Shown here piece by piece: positions 35,399 through 48,067 of a stretch of DNA of 64,000 nucleotides (position 1 is the first letter of the stretch; every line of letters starts with the position of its first letter). The position numbers and the translations under genes are program-made. This DNA is from Saccopteryx bilineata. Lineage: Eukaryota; Chordata; Mammalia; Chiroptera; Emballonuridae. The notes below the pieces were generated by a model that had not been told where the DNA came from, made no database searches, and saw only the letters and a list, made by a program, of their open reading frames with translations. Location of the stretch: positions 106,634,574 to 106,698,573 of the forward strand of contig NC_089490.1 of the NCBI RefSeq assembly GCF_036850765.1, read 5' to 3'.

Positions 35399-36440
35399 GT
35401 ACCATGGGTACCTTGGTGTTTATTGTGAAACAAAATCATAACGAGGAAACTTGTGAACAGGCGTTTCATTGACACGTGTCACCCGCAGTACAGTTGCAGG
35501 CTGTGTGGGACAGGGATATTTTTGTTGTGCAGACCTGTCCTGTGTCACGAATTTCCAGTAGCAACCCTCCCCCCACTCCAGCACATTGTAACAAAAAACA
35601 TGCCCCTACACATTCCCAGTAGGCCTCCTAGGGAAGGAGGTAACGGACTCATTTAGAAACGCTCTCACAAGCCCACCTAGGGTCTTAAATGTGGACAATG
35701 AGAGATTGTTGGTTGTTTGACAGTAAGAATGGGAACTGTTGGGGTAAACGCATTTAAAAATGACCAAGGCTTTCCAGCTTTTGGTGTCAAAATTCAGTAC
35801 ACAGTCTCTTTTCCTAGTTTTTACACATCCCATAGGAGCTCAACTGTTCTCGTCATCTGTTTTTGGGGTCTAGTCCTGTAGACTAGAAGGACCATGGGCC
35901 TGAGCACTGTGGCCTCTGTGGAAAGGAACAAAAAGAGGCAGATAACGGAGACATTTTTGAAGCTGATTCTCTAGAGCGTAAGTGCCCAGTGAGGAAACGA
36001 TGAACATAAAAACTGGCTTTGTAGTTTTGGGATCGGGCGCTGGAGAACTCACATGCCATCAACACAGAGAGTGGAGAGGTGTTGTATGCACAGCTGGCCC
36101 CAGAGTCCCTCAGGCAGGAACTGTGAAGGGTGAGGCTGACGGCTGGTGCTGGAAGGCGACAGTGACACGAGGAGGGAGCTGGTGACTAGCAGTTGCAAGA
36201 TGTAGCAGAAGAGCTAGGCATTTTGAAGGAGGAGGACTGGGATTTTGGTTCTGTTCTACCATTCATAAGGTGTGAGATTTGGGGCACAAGATTCATGAGT
36301 GCCAGTTTCTTCATGTGTAAGGTGGGGCTGATTCCAGCCCCAGCCTACCTCCTGGGGCACCTGGGTCTAAGCGCAGTGTTCTTGGTTTCCCCACTCTATC
36401 TGGGACCTGACGCTCTGCTTACCTCGCACCTGCTGCGAAT

Positions 36441-36775
36441 CGGTCAGGGTTCTCCAGGGAGACAGAAGCAACAGAATGTCTGTACACACAGAGGCACTTA
36501 CTCTAAGGAATTTGTGGAGGTTGGCAATTCCAGTCTGGAGAGCGGGCTGGAAACTGAAGCAGGATTTCTGTATTAGCTCTAAGGCAGAATTCCTTCTTTT
36601 CTAGAAACCTGCACTTTTTGCTCTTACACTTTCAACCGACTCAATGAGGCCCATGCATAATCAAAGGGAATCTCCTTTACTTCAAGTCAGCAAATTTTGG
36701 CTGTTAATCACGTCAACTAAATACTTTCACAGCAACGTCTGGATTAGTACCCCAGCCTAGCCAAATTGACACACC
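36441..36775 (+). mobile_element. old LTR-like repeat
   Basis: 'tcagggttctccagggagac', 'caatgaggcccatgcataa', 'tctcctttacttcaagtc' and 'caaattgacacaccag' occur in the order of a common old mammalian LTR. Family not assigned. Confidence 0.45.
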
Positions 36776-37531
36776 AGATTCACCCTCCATGCCTTGGACA
36801 CATGGGGAGACAGATGACAGGTCTGACGCAACCAGAAACTGAGGCCTCGGGGTCTGCTCCACTTCTCACACAATCAAGAACACACCGGGCTGTGGGCCCT
36901 GCAGCCTTTCTCAGTAACCCTCCTGTCAGAGCGCAGTCCTTCCTTCCAAAGCCCCGGGAGGAACCTTTCGTATGAGAGTGGCTCTCCCAGAAGCAGTGCA
37001 GTGCTCAGTGTCTTCCTCGGCTAGTGTGGGCCCGGTGCCATGTCTAGTGCCCCGAACCCAACGGGCACGAGTGGGTAAAGGGAGGGGCCTGCGAAGAGGT
37101 GCTCTTTGTCGCCAAGCTCTCTGCATTGCTCTGCCGTCCTTGCTCCTCTCTCACCTCAGTAGAGCAGAAAGCCCCTGAGGGTGCCTGCCACTGCCCCCAC
37201 GGCAGGGCCCAGGGCCCCTTGAAGCAGCTGAGTCTGTGGAAGAAACTGTTTGCCGCTGCCTGAGCAGGCTCACGCTCTTCCTCCTCTTCCCAGGGACGTA
37301 GGAGCCTGTTGTCTGGGACCATTCGAATTAATTTTTCCGGGTCAGGCTGCAGGGAAAGTGAGGGGGCACGGAAGTTATGGTGTTCCTGAAAGGTGTGCCC
37401 AGGTAGCCTGGGCCCTCTTGTCTCTCCAAGATTGAAGTTTGATCAGCCACGCCCCTGGCACCTACCCCTGCCCCTGCCACCTCTACAATCTCTGAACATA
37501 GGTGGCTGTTATCAAGATTTTCACCAGTTTT

Positions 37532-37913
37532 TGGGGGGGGGAGATTTTTTTTTTTTTCTGAAGTGAGAAGCAGGGAGGCAGAGACAGATTCCTGCATGTG
37601 TCTGACTGGGATCCACCCGGCATGCCCACCAGGGGGTGATGCTCTGCCCATTTGGGCCATTGCTCCATTGCAACCGGAGCCATTCTAGCACCTGAGGTGG
37701 AGGCCATGGAGCCATCCTCAGCGTCAAGGCCAACTTTGCTCCAATGGCACCTTGGCTGTGGGAAGGGAAGAGAGAGACAGAGGGAAAGGAGAGGAGGAAG
37801 GGTAGAGAAGCAGATGGGCGCTTCTCCTGTGTGCCCTGGCCAGGAATCAAACTCGGGACTCCTGCACACTGGGCTGATGCTCTACTGCTGAGCCATTTGG
37901 CCAGGGCCAAGAG
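37532..37913 (-). mobile_element. tRNA-derived SINE, GC-rich type
   Basis: Diverged but complete copy. TTTCACCAGTTTT flanks it at 37519-37531 and 37914-37926. A run of about nine G lies between the left duplication and the T tail, which is unusual. Confidence 0.88.
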
Positions 37914-37926
37914 TTTCACCAGTTTT

Positions 37927-39726
37927 GAGGACATCAACTCTTGTGGTCTGTGTCCACATTTGCTGTCTCTGTTTCACTTGTCAGTTTAAGACAGCTAACT
38001 GTAGCCCCCTCTCTGGCTTTCACAGGAGATCCCCTCACACCAAACGTTTTGTGAATTTTAGTGGCATTTCCTCAAGACTTGGTGGTGAAGGTGGCTGAAT
38101 TTTACCTACATCAGCATCACCTGCATCCTCACATCAGCCTATGAGGCAGACATTATTAGCTTTGCTGTGCTGAGTATCCTGACCATGGCCACACAGCTAA
38201 TACGTGAGGGGCTTTTATTCATTAACTATGAACTGTGTCCCTCTTAGGAAGCTGGGACACAGGAGCGCAGTGTCTGCCTGCAACTTAGCAGACCAACTGG
38301 AAGGAGTGATATTTCTCATTTATTTCTTCATCGGTTTATTTACTCCTTTATCTTGCATGTGAACACCTTGCAAGTGCAAAGCATGCTTTAAGCAGTGTGG
38401 AGTCTCGGGAAGGAGCTAGCCGAGTCCCCCAAGGAGGGGCTGAAGTGATTTATGTGCACCTGCACGTGGCACAGTTAAGCATGCGGAGCTGGGCGGGGAG
38501 ACATAAAAAAATGCTGACTGTGGCCTCAGCCCGAAACCGCCCTTCCCTATAGCTCCCAAATAGGAACACTGGTGTCACGGAACGTGTTGCTCTCAAATTC
38601 CATCCAGCTGCACAATCAACAGTAGCCCCACCCGGGCAGGCGGGAACGGGTGGGGTGGGGAGAGCCTGCTGAAGGGATGGTCATTTTTCTTGTTCCTCAC
38701 CTCAGCGGCCTGGTGGTCAGGCAGATGTATGGGAACGTCTGGAAAGTGTGATGCGAGTATAAACAGCTGTCTGGTTGGGGCTCTGCCCGCCTCCAGCCTT
38801 TGGCTCTCTCTGCCTGGGTCACCCTTTCTTCTCCCTCTTGTCGAATGGCATGTTCCCCTTCTCCTGTCCCCGGAGAAGCGGTTTTGGAGCTTTGGTAACC
38901 ACACTCGCATTCTCTCCTCCTCCGCACAGAGCCTTGGGTGTCGTTGAACTGTGCCAGCAGCGTGAGCTTGTTTCACGCGGTGTGGTTATGAACTCCTGGT
39001 TAAGCTGTCCGAGGCCTGAGACCTTGGAGGCACCGCTTCAGCCTCCTTCACACTTTCCTCTCATGGACACGGTGTCTTGGCTTCCTTTTTCTGGTTCTCT
39101 TGTCCTCGCCCAACCAGGCTCCAAGAGAAGGGGCTTCAGGCAGGTGCCAAGCAGGTCCAGTGCTTTCTCGCTTTTGCTGGTCCTCATATCGGCACTGCTG
39201 CAACCCTCTCCTCTCCCTGCCCAAAGCCTGGTTCGCTCCCTGGTTCAGTGAAGTCTCCCTTTCCCTGGAACTCCAGACCCCTTAATCCCATTCCCTCTGA
39301 GGCATTTACAGCAACAGCGCTAACTGACCTCTGTCTGGCTGGTTTACCTTATACTGCACTTCCCCGTATGTGATCTTTACTTGTTCTTACCCAATGATGG
39401 TGGCGAATAGCTTCCCTGTATTTCATCTTTACTAAGAACAGATACTTTACACACACATTACTTTTCGTGGTCACAGCAACACCATGAGATGTCTGTGGGT
39501 GTGACCATTATACAGATGAAGAAACTGAGGTGCAGAGATGCTAGAGCTCTTGCTCAAATTTATCCGGCCAGGAGTTGAGCCCAGGTCTGCCTGACTTCAA
39601 AGCCTTCTTTTCTGCCACAGCATGTGGCCTGTGGGGAGAACATGCTGTTCTACTGGTCTTCATTTATAGAGGTGGAAACCAAGCCTGAGTGAGGACGAGT
39701 AACCTGCCCAAGATGGCAAATGCAGG
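37927..39726. other. unassigned, GC-rich in part
   Basis: Unique-looking sequence. A 158-codon + frame at 38775-39251 overlaps antisense and other-frame ORFs and has no recognisable domain. A MIR is at 39440-39615 (-). Confidence 0.35.
39440..39615 (-). repeat. MIR
   Basis: 'tacagatgaagaaactgagg' and 'ccaggagttgagcccaggt' are the MIR core in reverse. Confidence 0.7.
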
Positions 39727-40129
39727 ACTTTACTGGGGACTCCCCATCAGCCCGGCCCGGGCTCCCTCATGGGGGCACCGCAGTCAGAGGCTCTTCCAGT
39801 CCCCCTTCCTTTCTGCCCTCCCTTTGCGGGTGTCAGACCAGCACTGTGGCCTGAGGGTCTCCACCCACTCCTGCTCCCTCCTCCTTTATCTTCCACAGCT
39901 TATCGCATCCCAGTGAATGACTGCTATATCTCATCTCGTTTCTCAGAGGACCCAAGCTGACCCCATTAGCAATTCTGATCATCCAAAAGCACTCTTTCCT
40001 TCAATGGAGCCAGCAGTACTAATTATTGGTCCTTCCTGTAGAGTCTGAAGGGACAGGATCACGAAAAAGAAACATCAAGATTCCATGCACATGTTGGATC
40101 TCTCAGTGTGTGCTGTAGGAGTTAGTGAG
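39727..40129 (+). repeat. left arm of a 403-bp inverted repeat
   Basis: This arm begins ACTTTACTGGGGACTCCCC and ends GTAGGAGTTAGTGAG. Its reverse complement recurs at 40597-40999 over exactly the same length with six substitutions and no gaps by my reading (about 98.5% identity). Five of the six are transitions, and three are CpG in the right arm but TpG or CpA here. No transposon ends, target duplication or poly-A marks the arms. Confidence 0.95.
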
Positions 40130-40596
40130 TTAGCCTTCTGCTTAGAAATCCCAGACTCCTCCCTCTAGACTGCTGCTTCTGCTGGATGCTTGTCCTGACA
40201 GATAGCCGTGGTGTTCACAACTCATCTCTTCCACTCGGTGCAAGCAACGGTAGGTTAGATCAGTGTCTGATTCGCCCAGGTGGGTCCCAGGATTGCCCAG
40301 ATTGATGCCTGACCACTGGGGTTTCTGATCCATGTGATATGGGTAGGTGAATGGAAGATAGAAGTATATTTCTGTGCCAGGTGGACAGATCCACTTGGGA
40401 TTTCACATCTGGAAACTGATCAGGAGGGAACTGCAAAAGGAACTGGGCTCTCGGCTAAGTAGATTGTGGAAACAAACCCTGCACGCTTCATAGTTTTGCC
40501 AGGACTGTCTCATGTCAGGTAGTGGGCGATGGGCTACAGGCGGTGGCCACCTCGTAACGCGAGTGATTGATCTGGTCCTGGGTGCTCCACGGGCCC
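40130..40596. other. 467-bp spacer of the inverted repeat
   Basis: Unique sequence with no recognised repeat or exon. It ends in a short GC-rich stretch ('ccacctcgtaacgcgagtg'). Confidence 0.8.
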
Positions 40597-40999
40597 CTCG
40601 CTAACTCCTACAGCACACACTGAGAGATCCAACATGTGCATGGAATCTTGATGTTTCCTTTTCGCGATCCTGTCCCTTCAGACTCTACAGGAAGGACCAA
40701 TAATTAGTACTGCTGGCTCCATTGAAGGAAAGAGAGCTTTTGGATGATCAGAATTGCTAATGGGGTCAGCTTGGGTCCTCTGAGAAACGAGATGAGATAT
40801 AGCAGTCATTCACTGGGATGCGATAAGCTGCGGAAGATAAAGGAGGAGGGAGCAGGAGTGGGTGGAGACCCTCAGGCCACAGTGCTGGTCTGACACCCGC
40901 AAAGGGAGGGCAGAAAGGAAGGGGGACTGGAAGAGCCTCTGACTGCGGTGCCCCCATGAGGGAGCCCGGGCCGGGCTGATGGGGAGTCCCCAGCAAAGT
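40597..40999 (-). repeat. right arm of a 403-bp inverted repeat
   Basis: Inverse copy of 39727-40129. Both arms keep the same 60-odd-codon frame (GAPQSEALPVPLPF...), which is explained by their near identity and not by coding constraint: there is no start context, splice signal or known family. Confidence 0.95.
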
Positions 41000-41394
41000 T
41001 AGAGGAGTCCCGAAGTGGGCAGAAAGGGCCGGGCTCTGGTCTGCCCTCGTGATCAGTCACCGGCTGGGAGAACCCTGGTGCAAATCCTGCCGCCGTTCTG
41101 ATGGGGCAGCAGCTGGAGGCTGGCAGTGAACTGTGCCCACTGCCAGCCAGTGCCTCCCGAAGGAAGATGTGAACAGCTCACCTGCATGAGTGACAGAGGT
41201 ATCAAGCCAGTGCTCTGGACCTGGGGAGATTCGGCTTATAGGTTTCATGACTGCAGGTAAGTTAATGAGTTTTATTTTTAGTTAATTGATTCATCGTTGG
41301 CTGACAGATGGAGTAAATGAGGTAAGGTATGCCATGCCTGTAATGATTAAATTGCTCAAAAAATTGTTAGATGTCTTCCCTTTCAGAGGCAGTA

Positions 41395-41620
41395 TAAAGT
41401 AGTGGCTGACAGAGCAGGCACTGGGAAGAGGCCACCTGGGCTCCATCCTGTTTCTGCTACTAGTTATCTGTGTAATCCTGAACAAATTACCCGACCCTTT
41501 TGCGACTCAGATTTCTCCTTTAAAAAATGATGATAATAATAATGCTTAACCTTATGAGATTGTTAAGAGAATTAAACAAGAAAATCCATGTAAAGTAGTC
41601 AGAACAGCTGCTATTGTTTG
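41395..41620 (+). repeat. MIR
   Basis: 'agtataaagtagtggctgac' opens the element and 'ttatgagattgttaagagaa' marks its 3' half. Confidence 0.75.
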
Positions 41621-42954
41621 CTTGAATTCTAGTCTTGCTTTCCTCTTCCCGGGCCATGCATGTCAGTGACCTGCAGAGGGCAGTATTTCCGCAGTAATCC
41701 GACTACTCCTGGCTAATGTGACGGGGGGCCTTCCTTTCAGGGCAGAGAAAACAAGGTATACAAAGCACAGCAGAGTGACTAAATGGTGGAAGAGATGCGA
41801 TGGCACAGGAAAATGGGCAGAATTTTAAAAAAGAATGTTTCTTGGTGGGTGGCTGCTGTGAAGCAGAACGGAGGAAAATACTAAGAATCGAAAGTTCAGA
41901 AAGCCAACTTGAGGTGAGCTTGCAAAACAAAAGCTTCTCACTAAAGACGACACACCTGCTCTCTTTGGGCACTGCATGGGGGCCCCAGGGGTCTGGTGAC
42001 CTGGGCCCTAGCTCATTTGTACAATTTGTGCCAGAGAGGAAGACATTCTTTGGAAATACTTGGAATGCAACTTAAAGATCAACAATGCCCCCGTAACTGA
42101 GTGGGGAGTGGGGCAGCGCTGGATTTGCAGGACCTCTGGTGTCTGATGGCAGCTCAGATTCTGACTAGCTGGGGGACTGAGCGACCAGTTGGACATCTCT
42201 CTGTGGGATGCAGACAACCTTTTAAACAGTCAGGAGCAAAGAGCCAGGGTAGGGTTTACTATTATTCTGTGTTCCATGCCATGTCCCCCTAAAGTCTTTC
42301 TTGATTTGCCCCATGCTGTCCTGCAGGACACTTTCCTCGTTTCTCTAGCATCCTGGACAAAGGAGGGCATTTTCCTACACTCCCAGTGAGCCTGTCCTCC
42401 TTTTTGTGATCTGGCCTCTTAGGAGTCTCTTGGGACCATCATTAACGATTATTAAACACAGAAGTCTCTACTGCTAATTACCACGGAGCCTAGCTTCATG
42501 TACAAAAATAGTTTTATGTTGATTTCAACGTCTATGCTTAAAGCCCTGCCTTATTCTATACCTAGCGTTCTGTACTTTGCCCTTTTCACTACCACATACC
42601 TTAGAGAATTTCCCATGCCACATGAAAAAATGACTATGCTCTTCAGAGTGACCTGATGCTAATCGATTGTATGGATGTACCAGAGTTAATTGATGAAATC
42701 CAGTGTCAATGGACATTTAGAGTTTTTCCAATTTCCCCCTTTCAAAAGCAGCAATGCAAAGGTGTCCATCTCTAGTGAGCCTTTCACTGGGATGTGTGCC
42801 TAAAAATGGACTTGCCAGGTTACAGGAGGAGAGCATTTAAAAATTTGACAGATACTACTGATTTGCTACTGAAGACTGGCCCGTTTATATCCCTTTGTCT
42901 TCTAACATACTTGGTTATAGTCCACAGATGACAGGTAGGTTCCATGTCAAGAAC

Positions 42955-43185
42955 TGATGAACTAAAAGCAGTATATCCTAGTGGTCAAGATCCAAATATT
43001 GCATTCAAATCTTAATTCTACTCCCCACAATTAATGTGAACTTGGGCAACTCACTGAACTTCTTGTGATTTAGTTTTCTCCAGGATAAAGTGATACTATA
43101 ACTAGTATTTCGTTCAGGTGGCTGGAGTAACAAATGAGTTAATGTATGGAAAGCACCAGAACAAGTGCCTGGTGAGCAGCAAGCC
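42955..43185 (+). repeat. MIR
   Basis: 'atatcctagtggtcaagatc', 'gtgaacttgggcaactcact' and 'gcaccagaacaagtgcctgg' fit MIR. Confidence 0.75.
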
Positions 43186-43195
43186 CTAGGCCATC

Positions 43196-43220
43196 CTTTT
43201 TCCCCCCCAGATATTTATTT

Positions 43221-43270
<50 letters not shown>

Positions 43271-43387
43271 GGGGAGCAGGAAGCATCAACTCCCATATGT
43301 GCCTTGACCAGACAAGCCTGGGGTTTTGAACTGGCGACCTCAGCATTCTAGGTTGACACTTTATCCACTGTGCCACCACAGGTCAGG
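43196..43387 (-). mobile_element. short tRNA-derived SINE
   Basis: Complete copy with a (GA)n run at 43225-43267, 'catatgtgccttgaccag' and the reversed head 'ctttatccactgtgccacc'. CTAGGCCATC flanks it at 43186-43195 and 43388-43397. Confidence 0.92.
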
Positions 43388-43397
43388 CTAGGCCATC

Positions 43398-45037
43398 ATT
43401 TTGTGGTACCATTAATCAGCTTCTCTGCATCCTGAGGTGTTGACTGGTGAGCTGAATGTGTGAGAAATTGCAAGATGCATGTGGCCTATCAAATTAGAGA
43501 ATAAATATCCTTAGTAAGACTTTGTCAAAAAACATTAAGGACTTCAACTGGTAAGTACATAAAAACATTTTTATATGCAAACAGATATTATGGAGAAAAA
43601 TGTAAAATGACATGAATTTGAAACTATGAAAATTCAAAAATTGAATATATATTGAAAGCTACGATGGCTGGGATGCTTCAATCCCCAAGGAGTGTGGGCT
43701 CCTTTTGGATTATTCTGATGGGAGAATGTTGAATAAGTAGAGTGATTCACACAGTGGTTTGCCTTCTGAAACAGAGCCTTTGTGGCTCTGGGTTTGCCTT
43801 CCACGGTTTCTTAGCACTAATGACTGTTCCTAGCAATGAAATGCAAATTGTTCTGAGAGATAGCCAGTCTCAGTGTTTTAGCAAATCAGTGAGCAAATGT
43901 TATGCTTGAAATGATTTCCAGTTAGTGCCCTATAAACAGCTGGAGTTTAAAATAGTCCATCAGGTAATCAGAGTCTTCATGATCTTCTGTCTTGCTGAGC
44001 CACCAGGAATAATGGGACAACCAGAAATTTCTCCGATTTTCAGAGTCTTCAGAATCACTGAGCCTTGTACTTCATTTACAGTGTCCTTCACTCTTTGTCC
44101 TTCTTTCACTCCGGTCTTTCTGTTGTGTCTTTTTTATATTTGTCACATTTCATTCAAGGAAAAATATCTAGTTTTTTCCCCCTCCCACACCCCCCTCACC
44201 GCAGCAGCCTCTTTTAGCAAGGCAAAGGAGTGACTTCAAATTTTGGCTTGGTTACTTAATAAAGATGTGAACTTTGGCAAGTTAACTAATCTCTGGGAGC
44301 CCCGTTGAAAATGGGGATTATTTCTGTGTTGGGTGAGAATTCTGTTGCAGATGCTAGAAGTCTTATTCCAAACAGAATTGACTGGCTCACAGAGTGGACA
44401 GGCTGGGGTTTGCCTTTCAGGCATCTTTTGAATCACAACTCAAAGGCTATCCAAGGACCCAATGTCTTCCTCTCTCTTTTGATTCTTCAGGTTTGACTCT
44501 GTTCTCAGACTTCAAGTGTTAGCAAGATGGCTGTAGGGGCTCATTCTCGCAAGCTTCTATCCCAAAGGAAGTGTGTCTGCTTTTCTCCCAGTATTTCCAG
44601 CAAAAGTTTTACTGGGTGTCACTGCAGCTGATAGGATCTTGCACCTATCCCTGAACCAATCACTATGGCTAGAGGAATCACATGACTCACACCTGCAATG
44701 GGAGTAGGACTCCCCTGGATGCCTTAGACCGAAGGTGAGAGGTAATGCTCCCAAGTCAAGACTGTTAGATGTTGCTAGAAAAAGAGAGAATAGATGTTGG
44801 GAAGCAAAAGACGAATGATTGCTGTTGTAGCAGTTCTCCCACAGGTTTGTGGGGAGATAGTGAGGGCACAGTGACACATGCTGGACAGTTAATGTGTTTT
44901 CTGCCAATGTCTCCTCTCTGGCAATACTTTGGCTGCTGCTTTCTTTTTTATACTTGGTTCTGTGGAGATTCTGTCTGCTTGGCAACAATTTTCTAATTTA
45001 CATTTCTATCTCTGGTCCCAACCTTTCTTCATAGTTT
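43398..45037. other. unassigned sequence
   Basis: 44505-44750 resembles an old mammalian repeat ('agcaagatggctgtaggg', 'ctatccctgaaccaatcac') but the family is not assigned. No exon is supported. Confidence 0.3.
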
Positions 45038-45050
45038 TAGTCCCAGGTTT

Positions 45051-45449
45051 GTTTGTTTGTTTGTTTTTTTGTATTTTTCTGAAGCTGGAAACGGGGAGAG
45101 ACAGTCAGACAGACTCCTGCATGTGCCCGACCAGGATCCACCCGGCACGCCCACCAGGGGCGACGCTCTGCCCACCAGGGGGCGATGCTCTGCCCCTCCG
45201 GGGCGTCGCTCTGCCGCGACCAGAGCCACTCTAGCGCCTGAGGCAGAGGCCAAGGAGCCATCCCCAGCGCCCGGGCCATCTTTGCTCCAATGGAGCCTTG
45301 GCTGCGGGAGGGGAAGAGAGAGACAGAGAGGAAGGAGGGGGGGGTGGAGAAGCAAATGGGCACTTCTCCTATGTGCCCTGGCCGGGAATCGAACCCAGGT
45401 CCCCCGCACGCCAGGCTGATGCTCTACCGCTGAGCCAACCGGCCAGAGC
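45051..45449 (-). mobile_element. tRNA-derived SINE, GC-rich type, young copy
   Basis: Nearly unmutated relative to its neighbours, with intact B box ('gggaatcgaacc' reversed) and a TTTG-repeat tail. TAGTCCCAGGTTT flanks it at 45038-45050 and 45450-45462. Confidence 0.93.
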
Positions 45450-45647
45450 TAGTCCCAGGTTTTGTACTGACTTTTGATCATTTCACTTAGTTTTCTCGCT
45501 GCCACTTATAGTTCAACATGTCAAAAACCCTACTCATGGTCTCTACCTTCACATCAGCTCCCCATTCCTGAGTGCCTCATTACTGCCTTTGGGTCCCAGA
45601 CATCCATTGGGTGCTCATGTTACATTGGTTTCGTCTTTATTTCCATA

Positions 45648-45977
45648 CCCCCCTTTTTTAAAAAATTAAGTGAGGGAAGGGGAGGCAGAGAGACAGATTT
45701 CTGCATGTACCCAAACTGGTATCAACCCAGCAAATGCCCAATGGGGTGATGCTCTGCCCATTTGGGGTGTTGCTCTGTTCCTCTGCAACTGAGCTATTTT
45801 TAGTGCCTGGGGCCAACTTACTGAAATCAATTGAGCCATAGCTACAGGAGTGGGAGAGAGAGAAGGGGGAGGGAGGAGAAGCAGATGGTTGCTTCTCCTG
45901 TGTGCCCTGACTGGGAATTGAACCCAGGACATCTATATGCCAGGCCGACACACTACCGCTAAGCCAAGTGACCAGGG
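45648..45977 (-). mobile_element. tRNA-derived SINE, GC-rich type, old copy
   Basis: Same layout as the other GC-rich SINEs but much diverged. An imperfect duplication TT(T/C)ATTTCCAT flanks it near 45635-45646 and 45980-45991. It shows the family was active over a long period. Confidence 0.8.
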
Positions 45978-47739
45978 CCTTCATTTCCATTCTTGATGCC
46001 TTGATTGTTAAAACAAACTCTTCTGCTATGTGCAGGTTCAGTCCTCTTGTTCATCCTGGGTCGCTGAGGATGAGGCTTGGAGTCCCACTGCCTGGTTGTC
46101 TTAGCTTGGTTCAGGTCTTATAAGCTGCATGAACTTGAGACACTAACAACCTTTCTAAGTCTCAATTTCTTTAGCTGTAACATCTATTTTGCTTTCTTTC
46201 CAATGTCTATTTACAATTTAAGCCATACATTCCTTTGATAGAGGATTCAGTCTTTCGAGCAGTTCATGAGCATTCAGGTTTGTAGCTGTGGTATGCTGAC
46301 CTCAGTATCCCATGCAGTCTCTCCTATCTCATCTCATTCTACTTTGGGACTCCCCATCCACCCCATCCCCCCCCTTTTTTTTCTTTTTCGGCAGCAGATA
46401 TTTCTGATTTAGAGAGTGTTGGCCAACCCTATAGAAATGCTACTTTCGCACCTGTGGAATATCATGTTGCCTGACGTTCACTTCTGGAGCACTTCTAATC
46501 CTCTCTGGCTCTGAGATATGTAATTATATACACCCCTTCCCAGCTCTGGCTGCTGCAGCACCGCCACTGGATTGCTTGTCTGTTTCCTCCTTACCTTCCG
46601 GTGACCCCTAAAAAGCTTCTTACCTGGGAGCTGGGTTCCTCAAGGCAGAGGTGAATACACTCAGTGTTATCACAGGCTCAACTATAGGAGCCAGTGGGTG
46701 TGTGGTGAGTTGCTTGTGGGGCTGAACTTCATTCAGCACGACCAGCTAAACGACCCTAAGTGCCGTGAAGCAGGGAGACAGGGGACACACCTGGATGCTC
46801 AGGCATTATACCTGCTATAGTCACTAGCCCCAGCCACATGTGGTGATTTAGTTATAACTAATTAAAACTAATTAACCTGTCTGTTCCTTGGTCATACTAA
46901 CCACATTTCAAGTTCTCAGTAGCCACTTGTGGCTGCTGATGCACAGTTTGGACAGCATGGCTATAGGACAGTTCAGTCACCCCAGAAAATTCTGTTGACC
47001 AGCGCTGCTCTGAAGTATGGCTGGCAGCAGGAGCCGGCATGCTGGGACCCTTGCCAGTGCTGTCAGAGGGGACAGTAGAGCTCTGTCCCCTTGGTTAATA
47101 TGATGTGGGCTGGGGAAACTGGCTTGGTTTCAGAGAGAGGTCTTGGGCCTGGCAGTGCTTAGCACCCAAGGCTGGATGCATCCAAGTGAAGCCCCTTAAT
47201 GCTATGTGGGCAGAGAGGTCTAATCTTCTGGGCACAACACAGTCTTGAGACATTCAAGGCAGATGGGAGTCCGGGGGGGACGAGCCCTGTTCTAAGTGAG
47301 CACTTTACGTAGAGTATTGCGTTCAACTTTGGGGGAGTTAATATGACATCCATTTCGTGGATGAGGAAACCGAGCCTCAGGGAAGGGAGCATCCGTGAAA
47401 GCACTTTCTGTACTGCTCTGGGTGGCCTTGAAGTCAGGCAGAGGGACCTGGTTTCTGGGGGAGCCGCAGTCTGGTGTGTGGCAGGAAGCTGGCTAGGATC
47501 AGGCTCAGTGGCTCTGATCAGGGACGGGGTGGGGTCAGCTCTCTGTCTCTCAGAGAGGACCGGAATGTCTGGCAGGGAAGAGGAGGCGGGGCCAGGTGGG
47601 AACAGGACCGCTACGACAGACCTAACTCATGGGTAGTGCTGATGCTTCGGGATGTGTGTCCATCTGAGAAAGAGACTGCGAGTCCTCCGAGGGTAGGACA
47701 AGTGTGCAGGGTTGCAGGAACGTGGACATGGTGGGGTCA

Positions 47740-47900
47740 CACGGCCCTTCTCTAAATCCCGATTCTGCCGTTTATTCCTTTGCCACAGCTTGGGTCACCT
47801 CTCTGTCAGTTTTCTCATCTGTAAAATAAATACCATAAGATGACCTTTATCATTATCATCATTACCTTTGTAGCTTTAGCTATGAATACTATACTGAACG
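47740..47900 (+). repeat. MIR
   Basis: 'cacagcttgggtcacctctc' and 'cagttttctcatctgtaaaa' mark the MIR core. Confidence 0.7.
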
Positions 47901-48024
47901 TAAGTAAGTAGCCCGTCAATAGAAATGGGATAGAATTGAATCCAGTTGTGAGGGCTGGAGGATGTAAGGGTTGAACAAGGGTTTACATGGATGAAAAGAA
48001 AGAAGCCTACTCAGGTCTAATTAC

Positions 48025-48067
48025 AGCAATAATTACAGTAAATTAGAGCAATAATTACAGTAAATTA
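48025..48067. repeat. two-copy tandem repeat, period 22
   Basis: AGCAATAATTACAGTAAATT occurs at 48025 and again at 48047 without change. Confidence 0.9.

Larger units (their letters stand above)
34950..37518. other. unassigned, with LTR-like and L1 pieces
   Basis: Apart from the L1 3' end at 35255 and the LTR-like stretch at 36441, this is unique sequence, GC-rich from 36.8 to 37.4 kb. A MIR lies at about 36205-36345. Open frames up to 127 codons have no family or splice support. Confidence 0.35.
41000..43185. other. unassigned with two MIRs
   Basis: MIRs are at 41395-41620 ('ctccatcctgtttctgctac', 'gagattgttaagagaatt') and 42955-43185 ('aacttgggcaactcactgaa'), both +. Otherwise unique, with no supported exon. 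Confidence 0.45.

Noticed and set aside
38775..39251. 158-codon + frame in GC-rich sequence
   Set aside because: Overlaps several other open frames on both strands; proline/serine/leucine-rich composition from base bias; no family recognised.
39769..39960. Conserved protein suggested by the same frame in both inverted-repeat arms
   Set aside because: The arms are about 98.5% identical as DNA, so a shared frame gives no evidence of coding selection.
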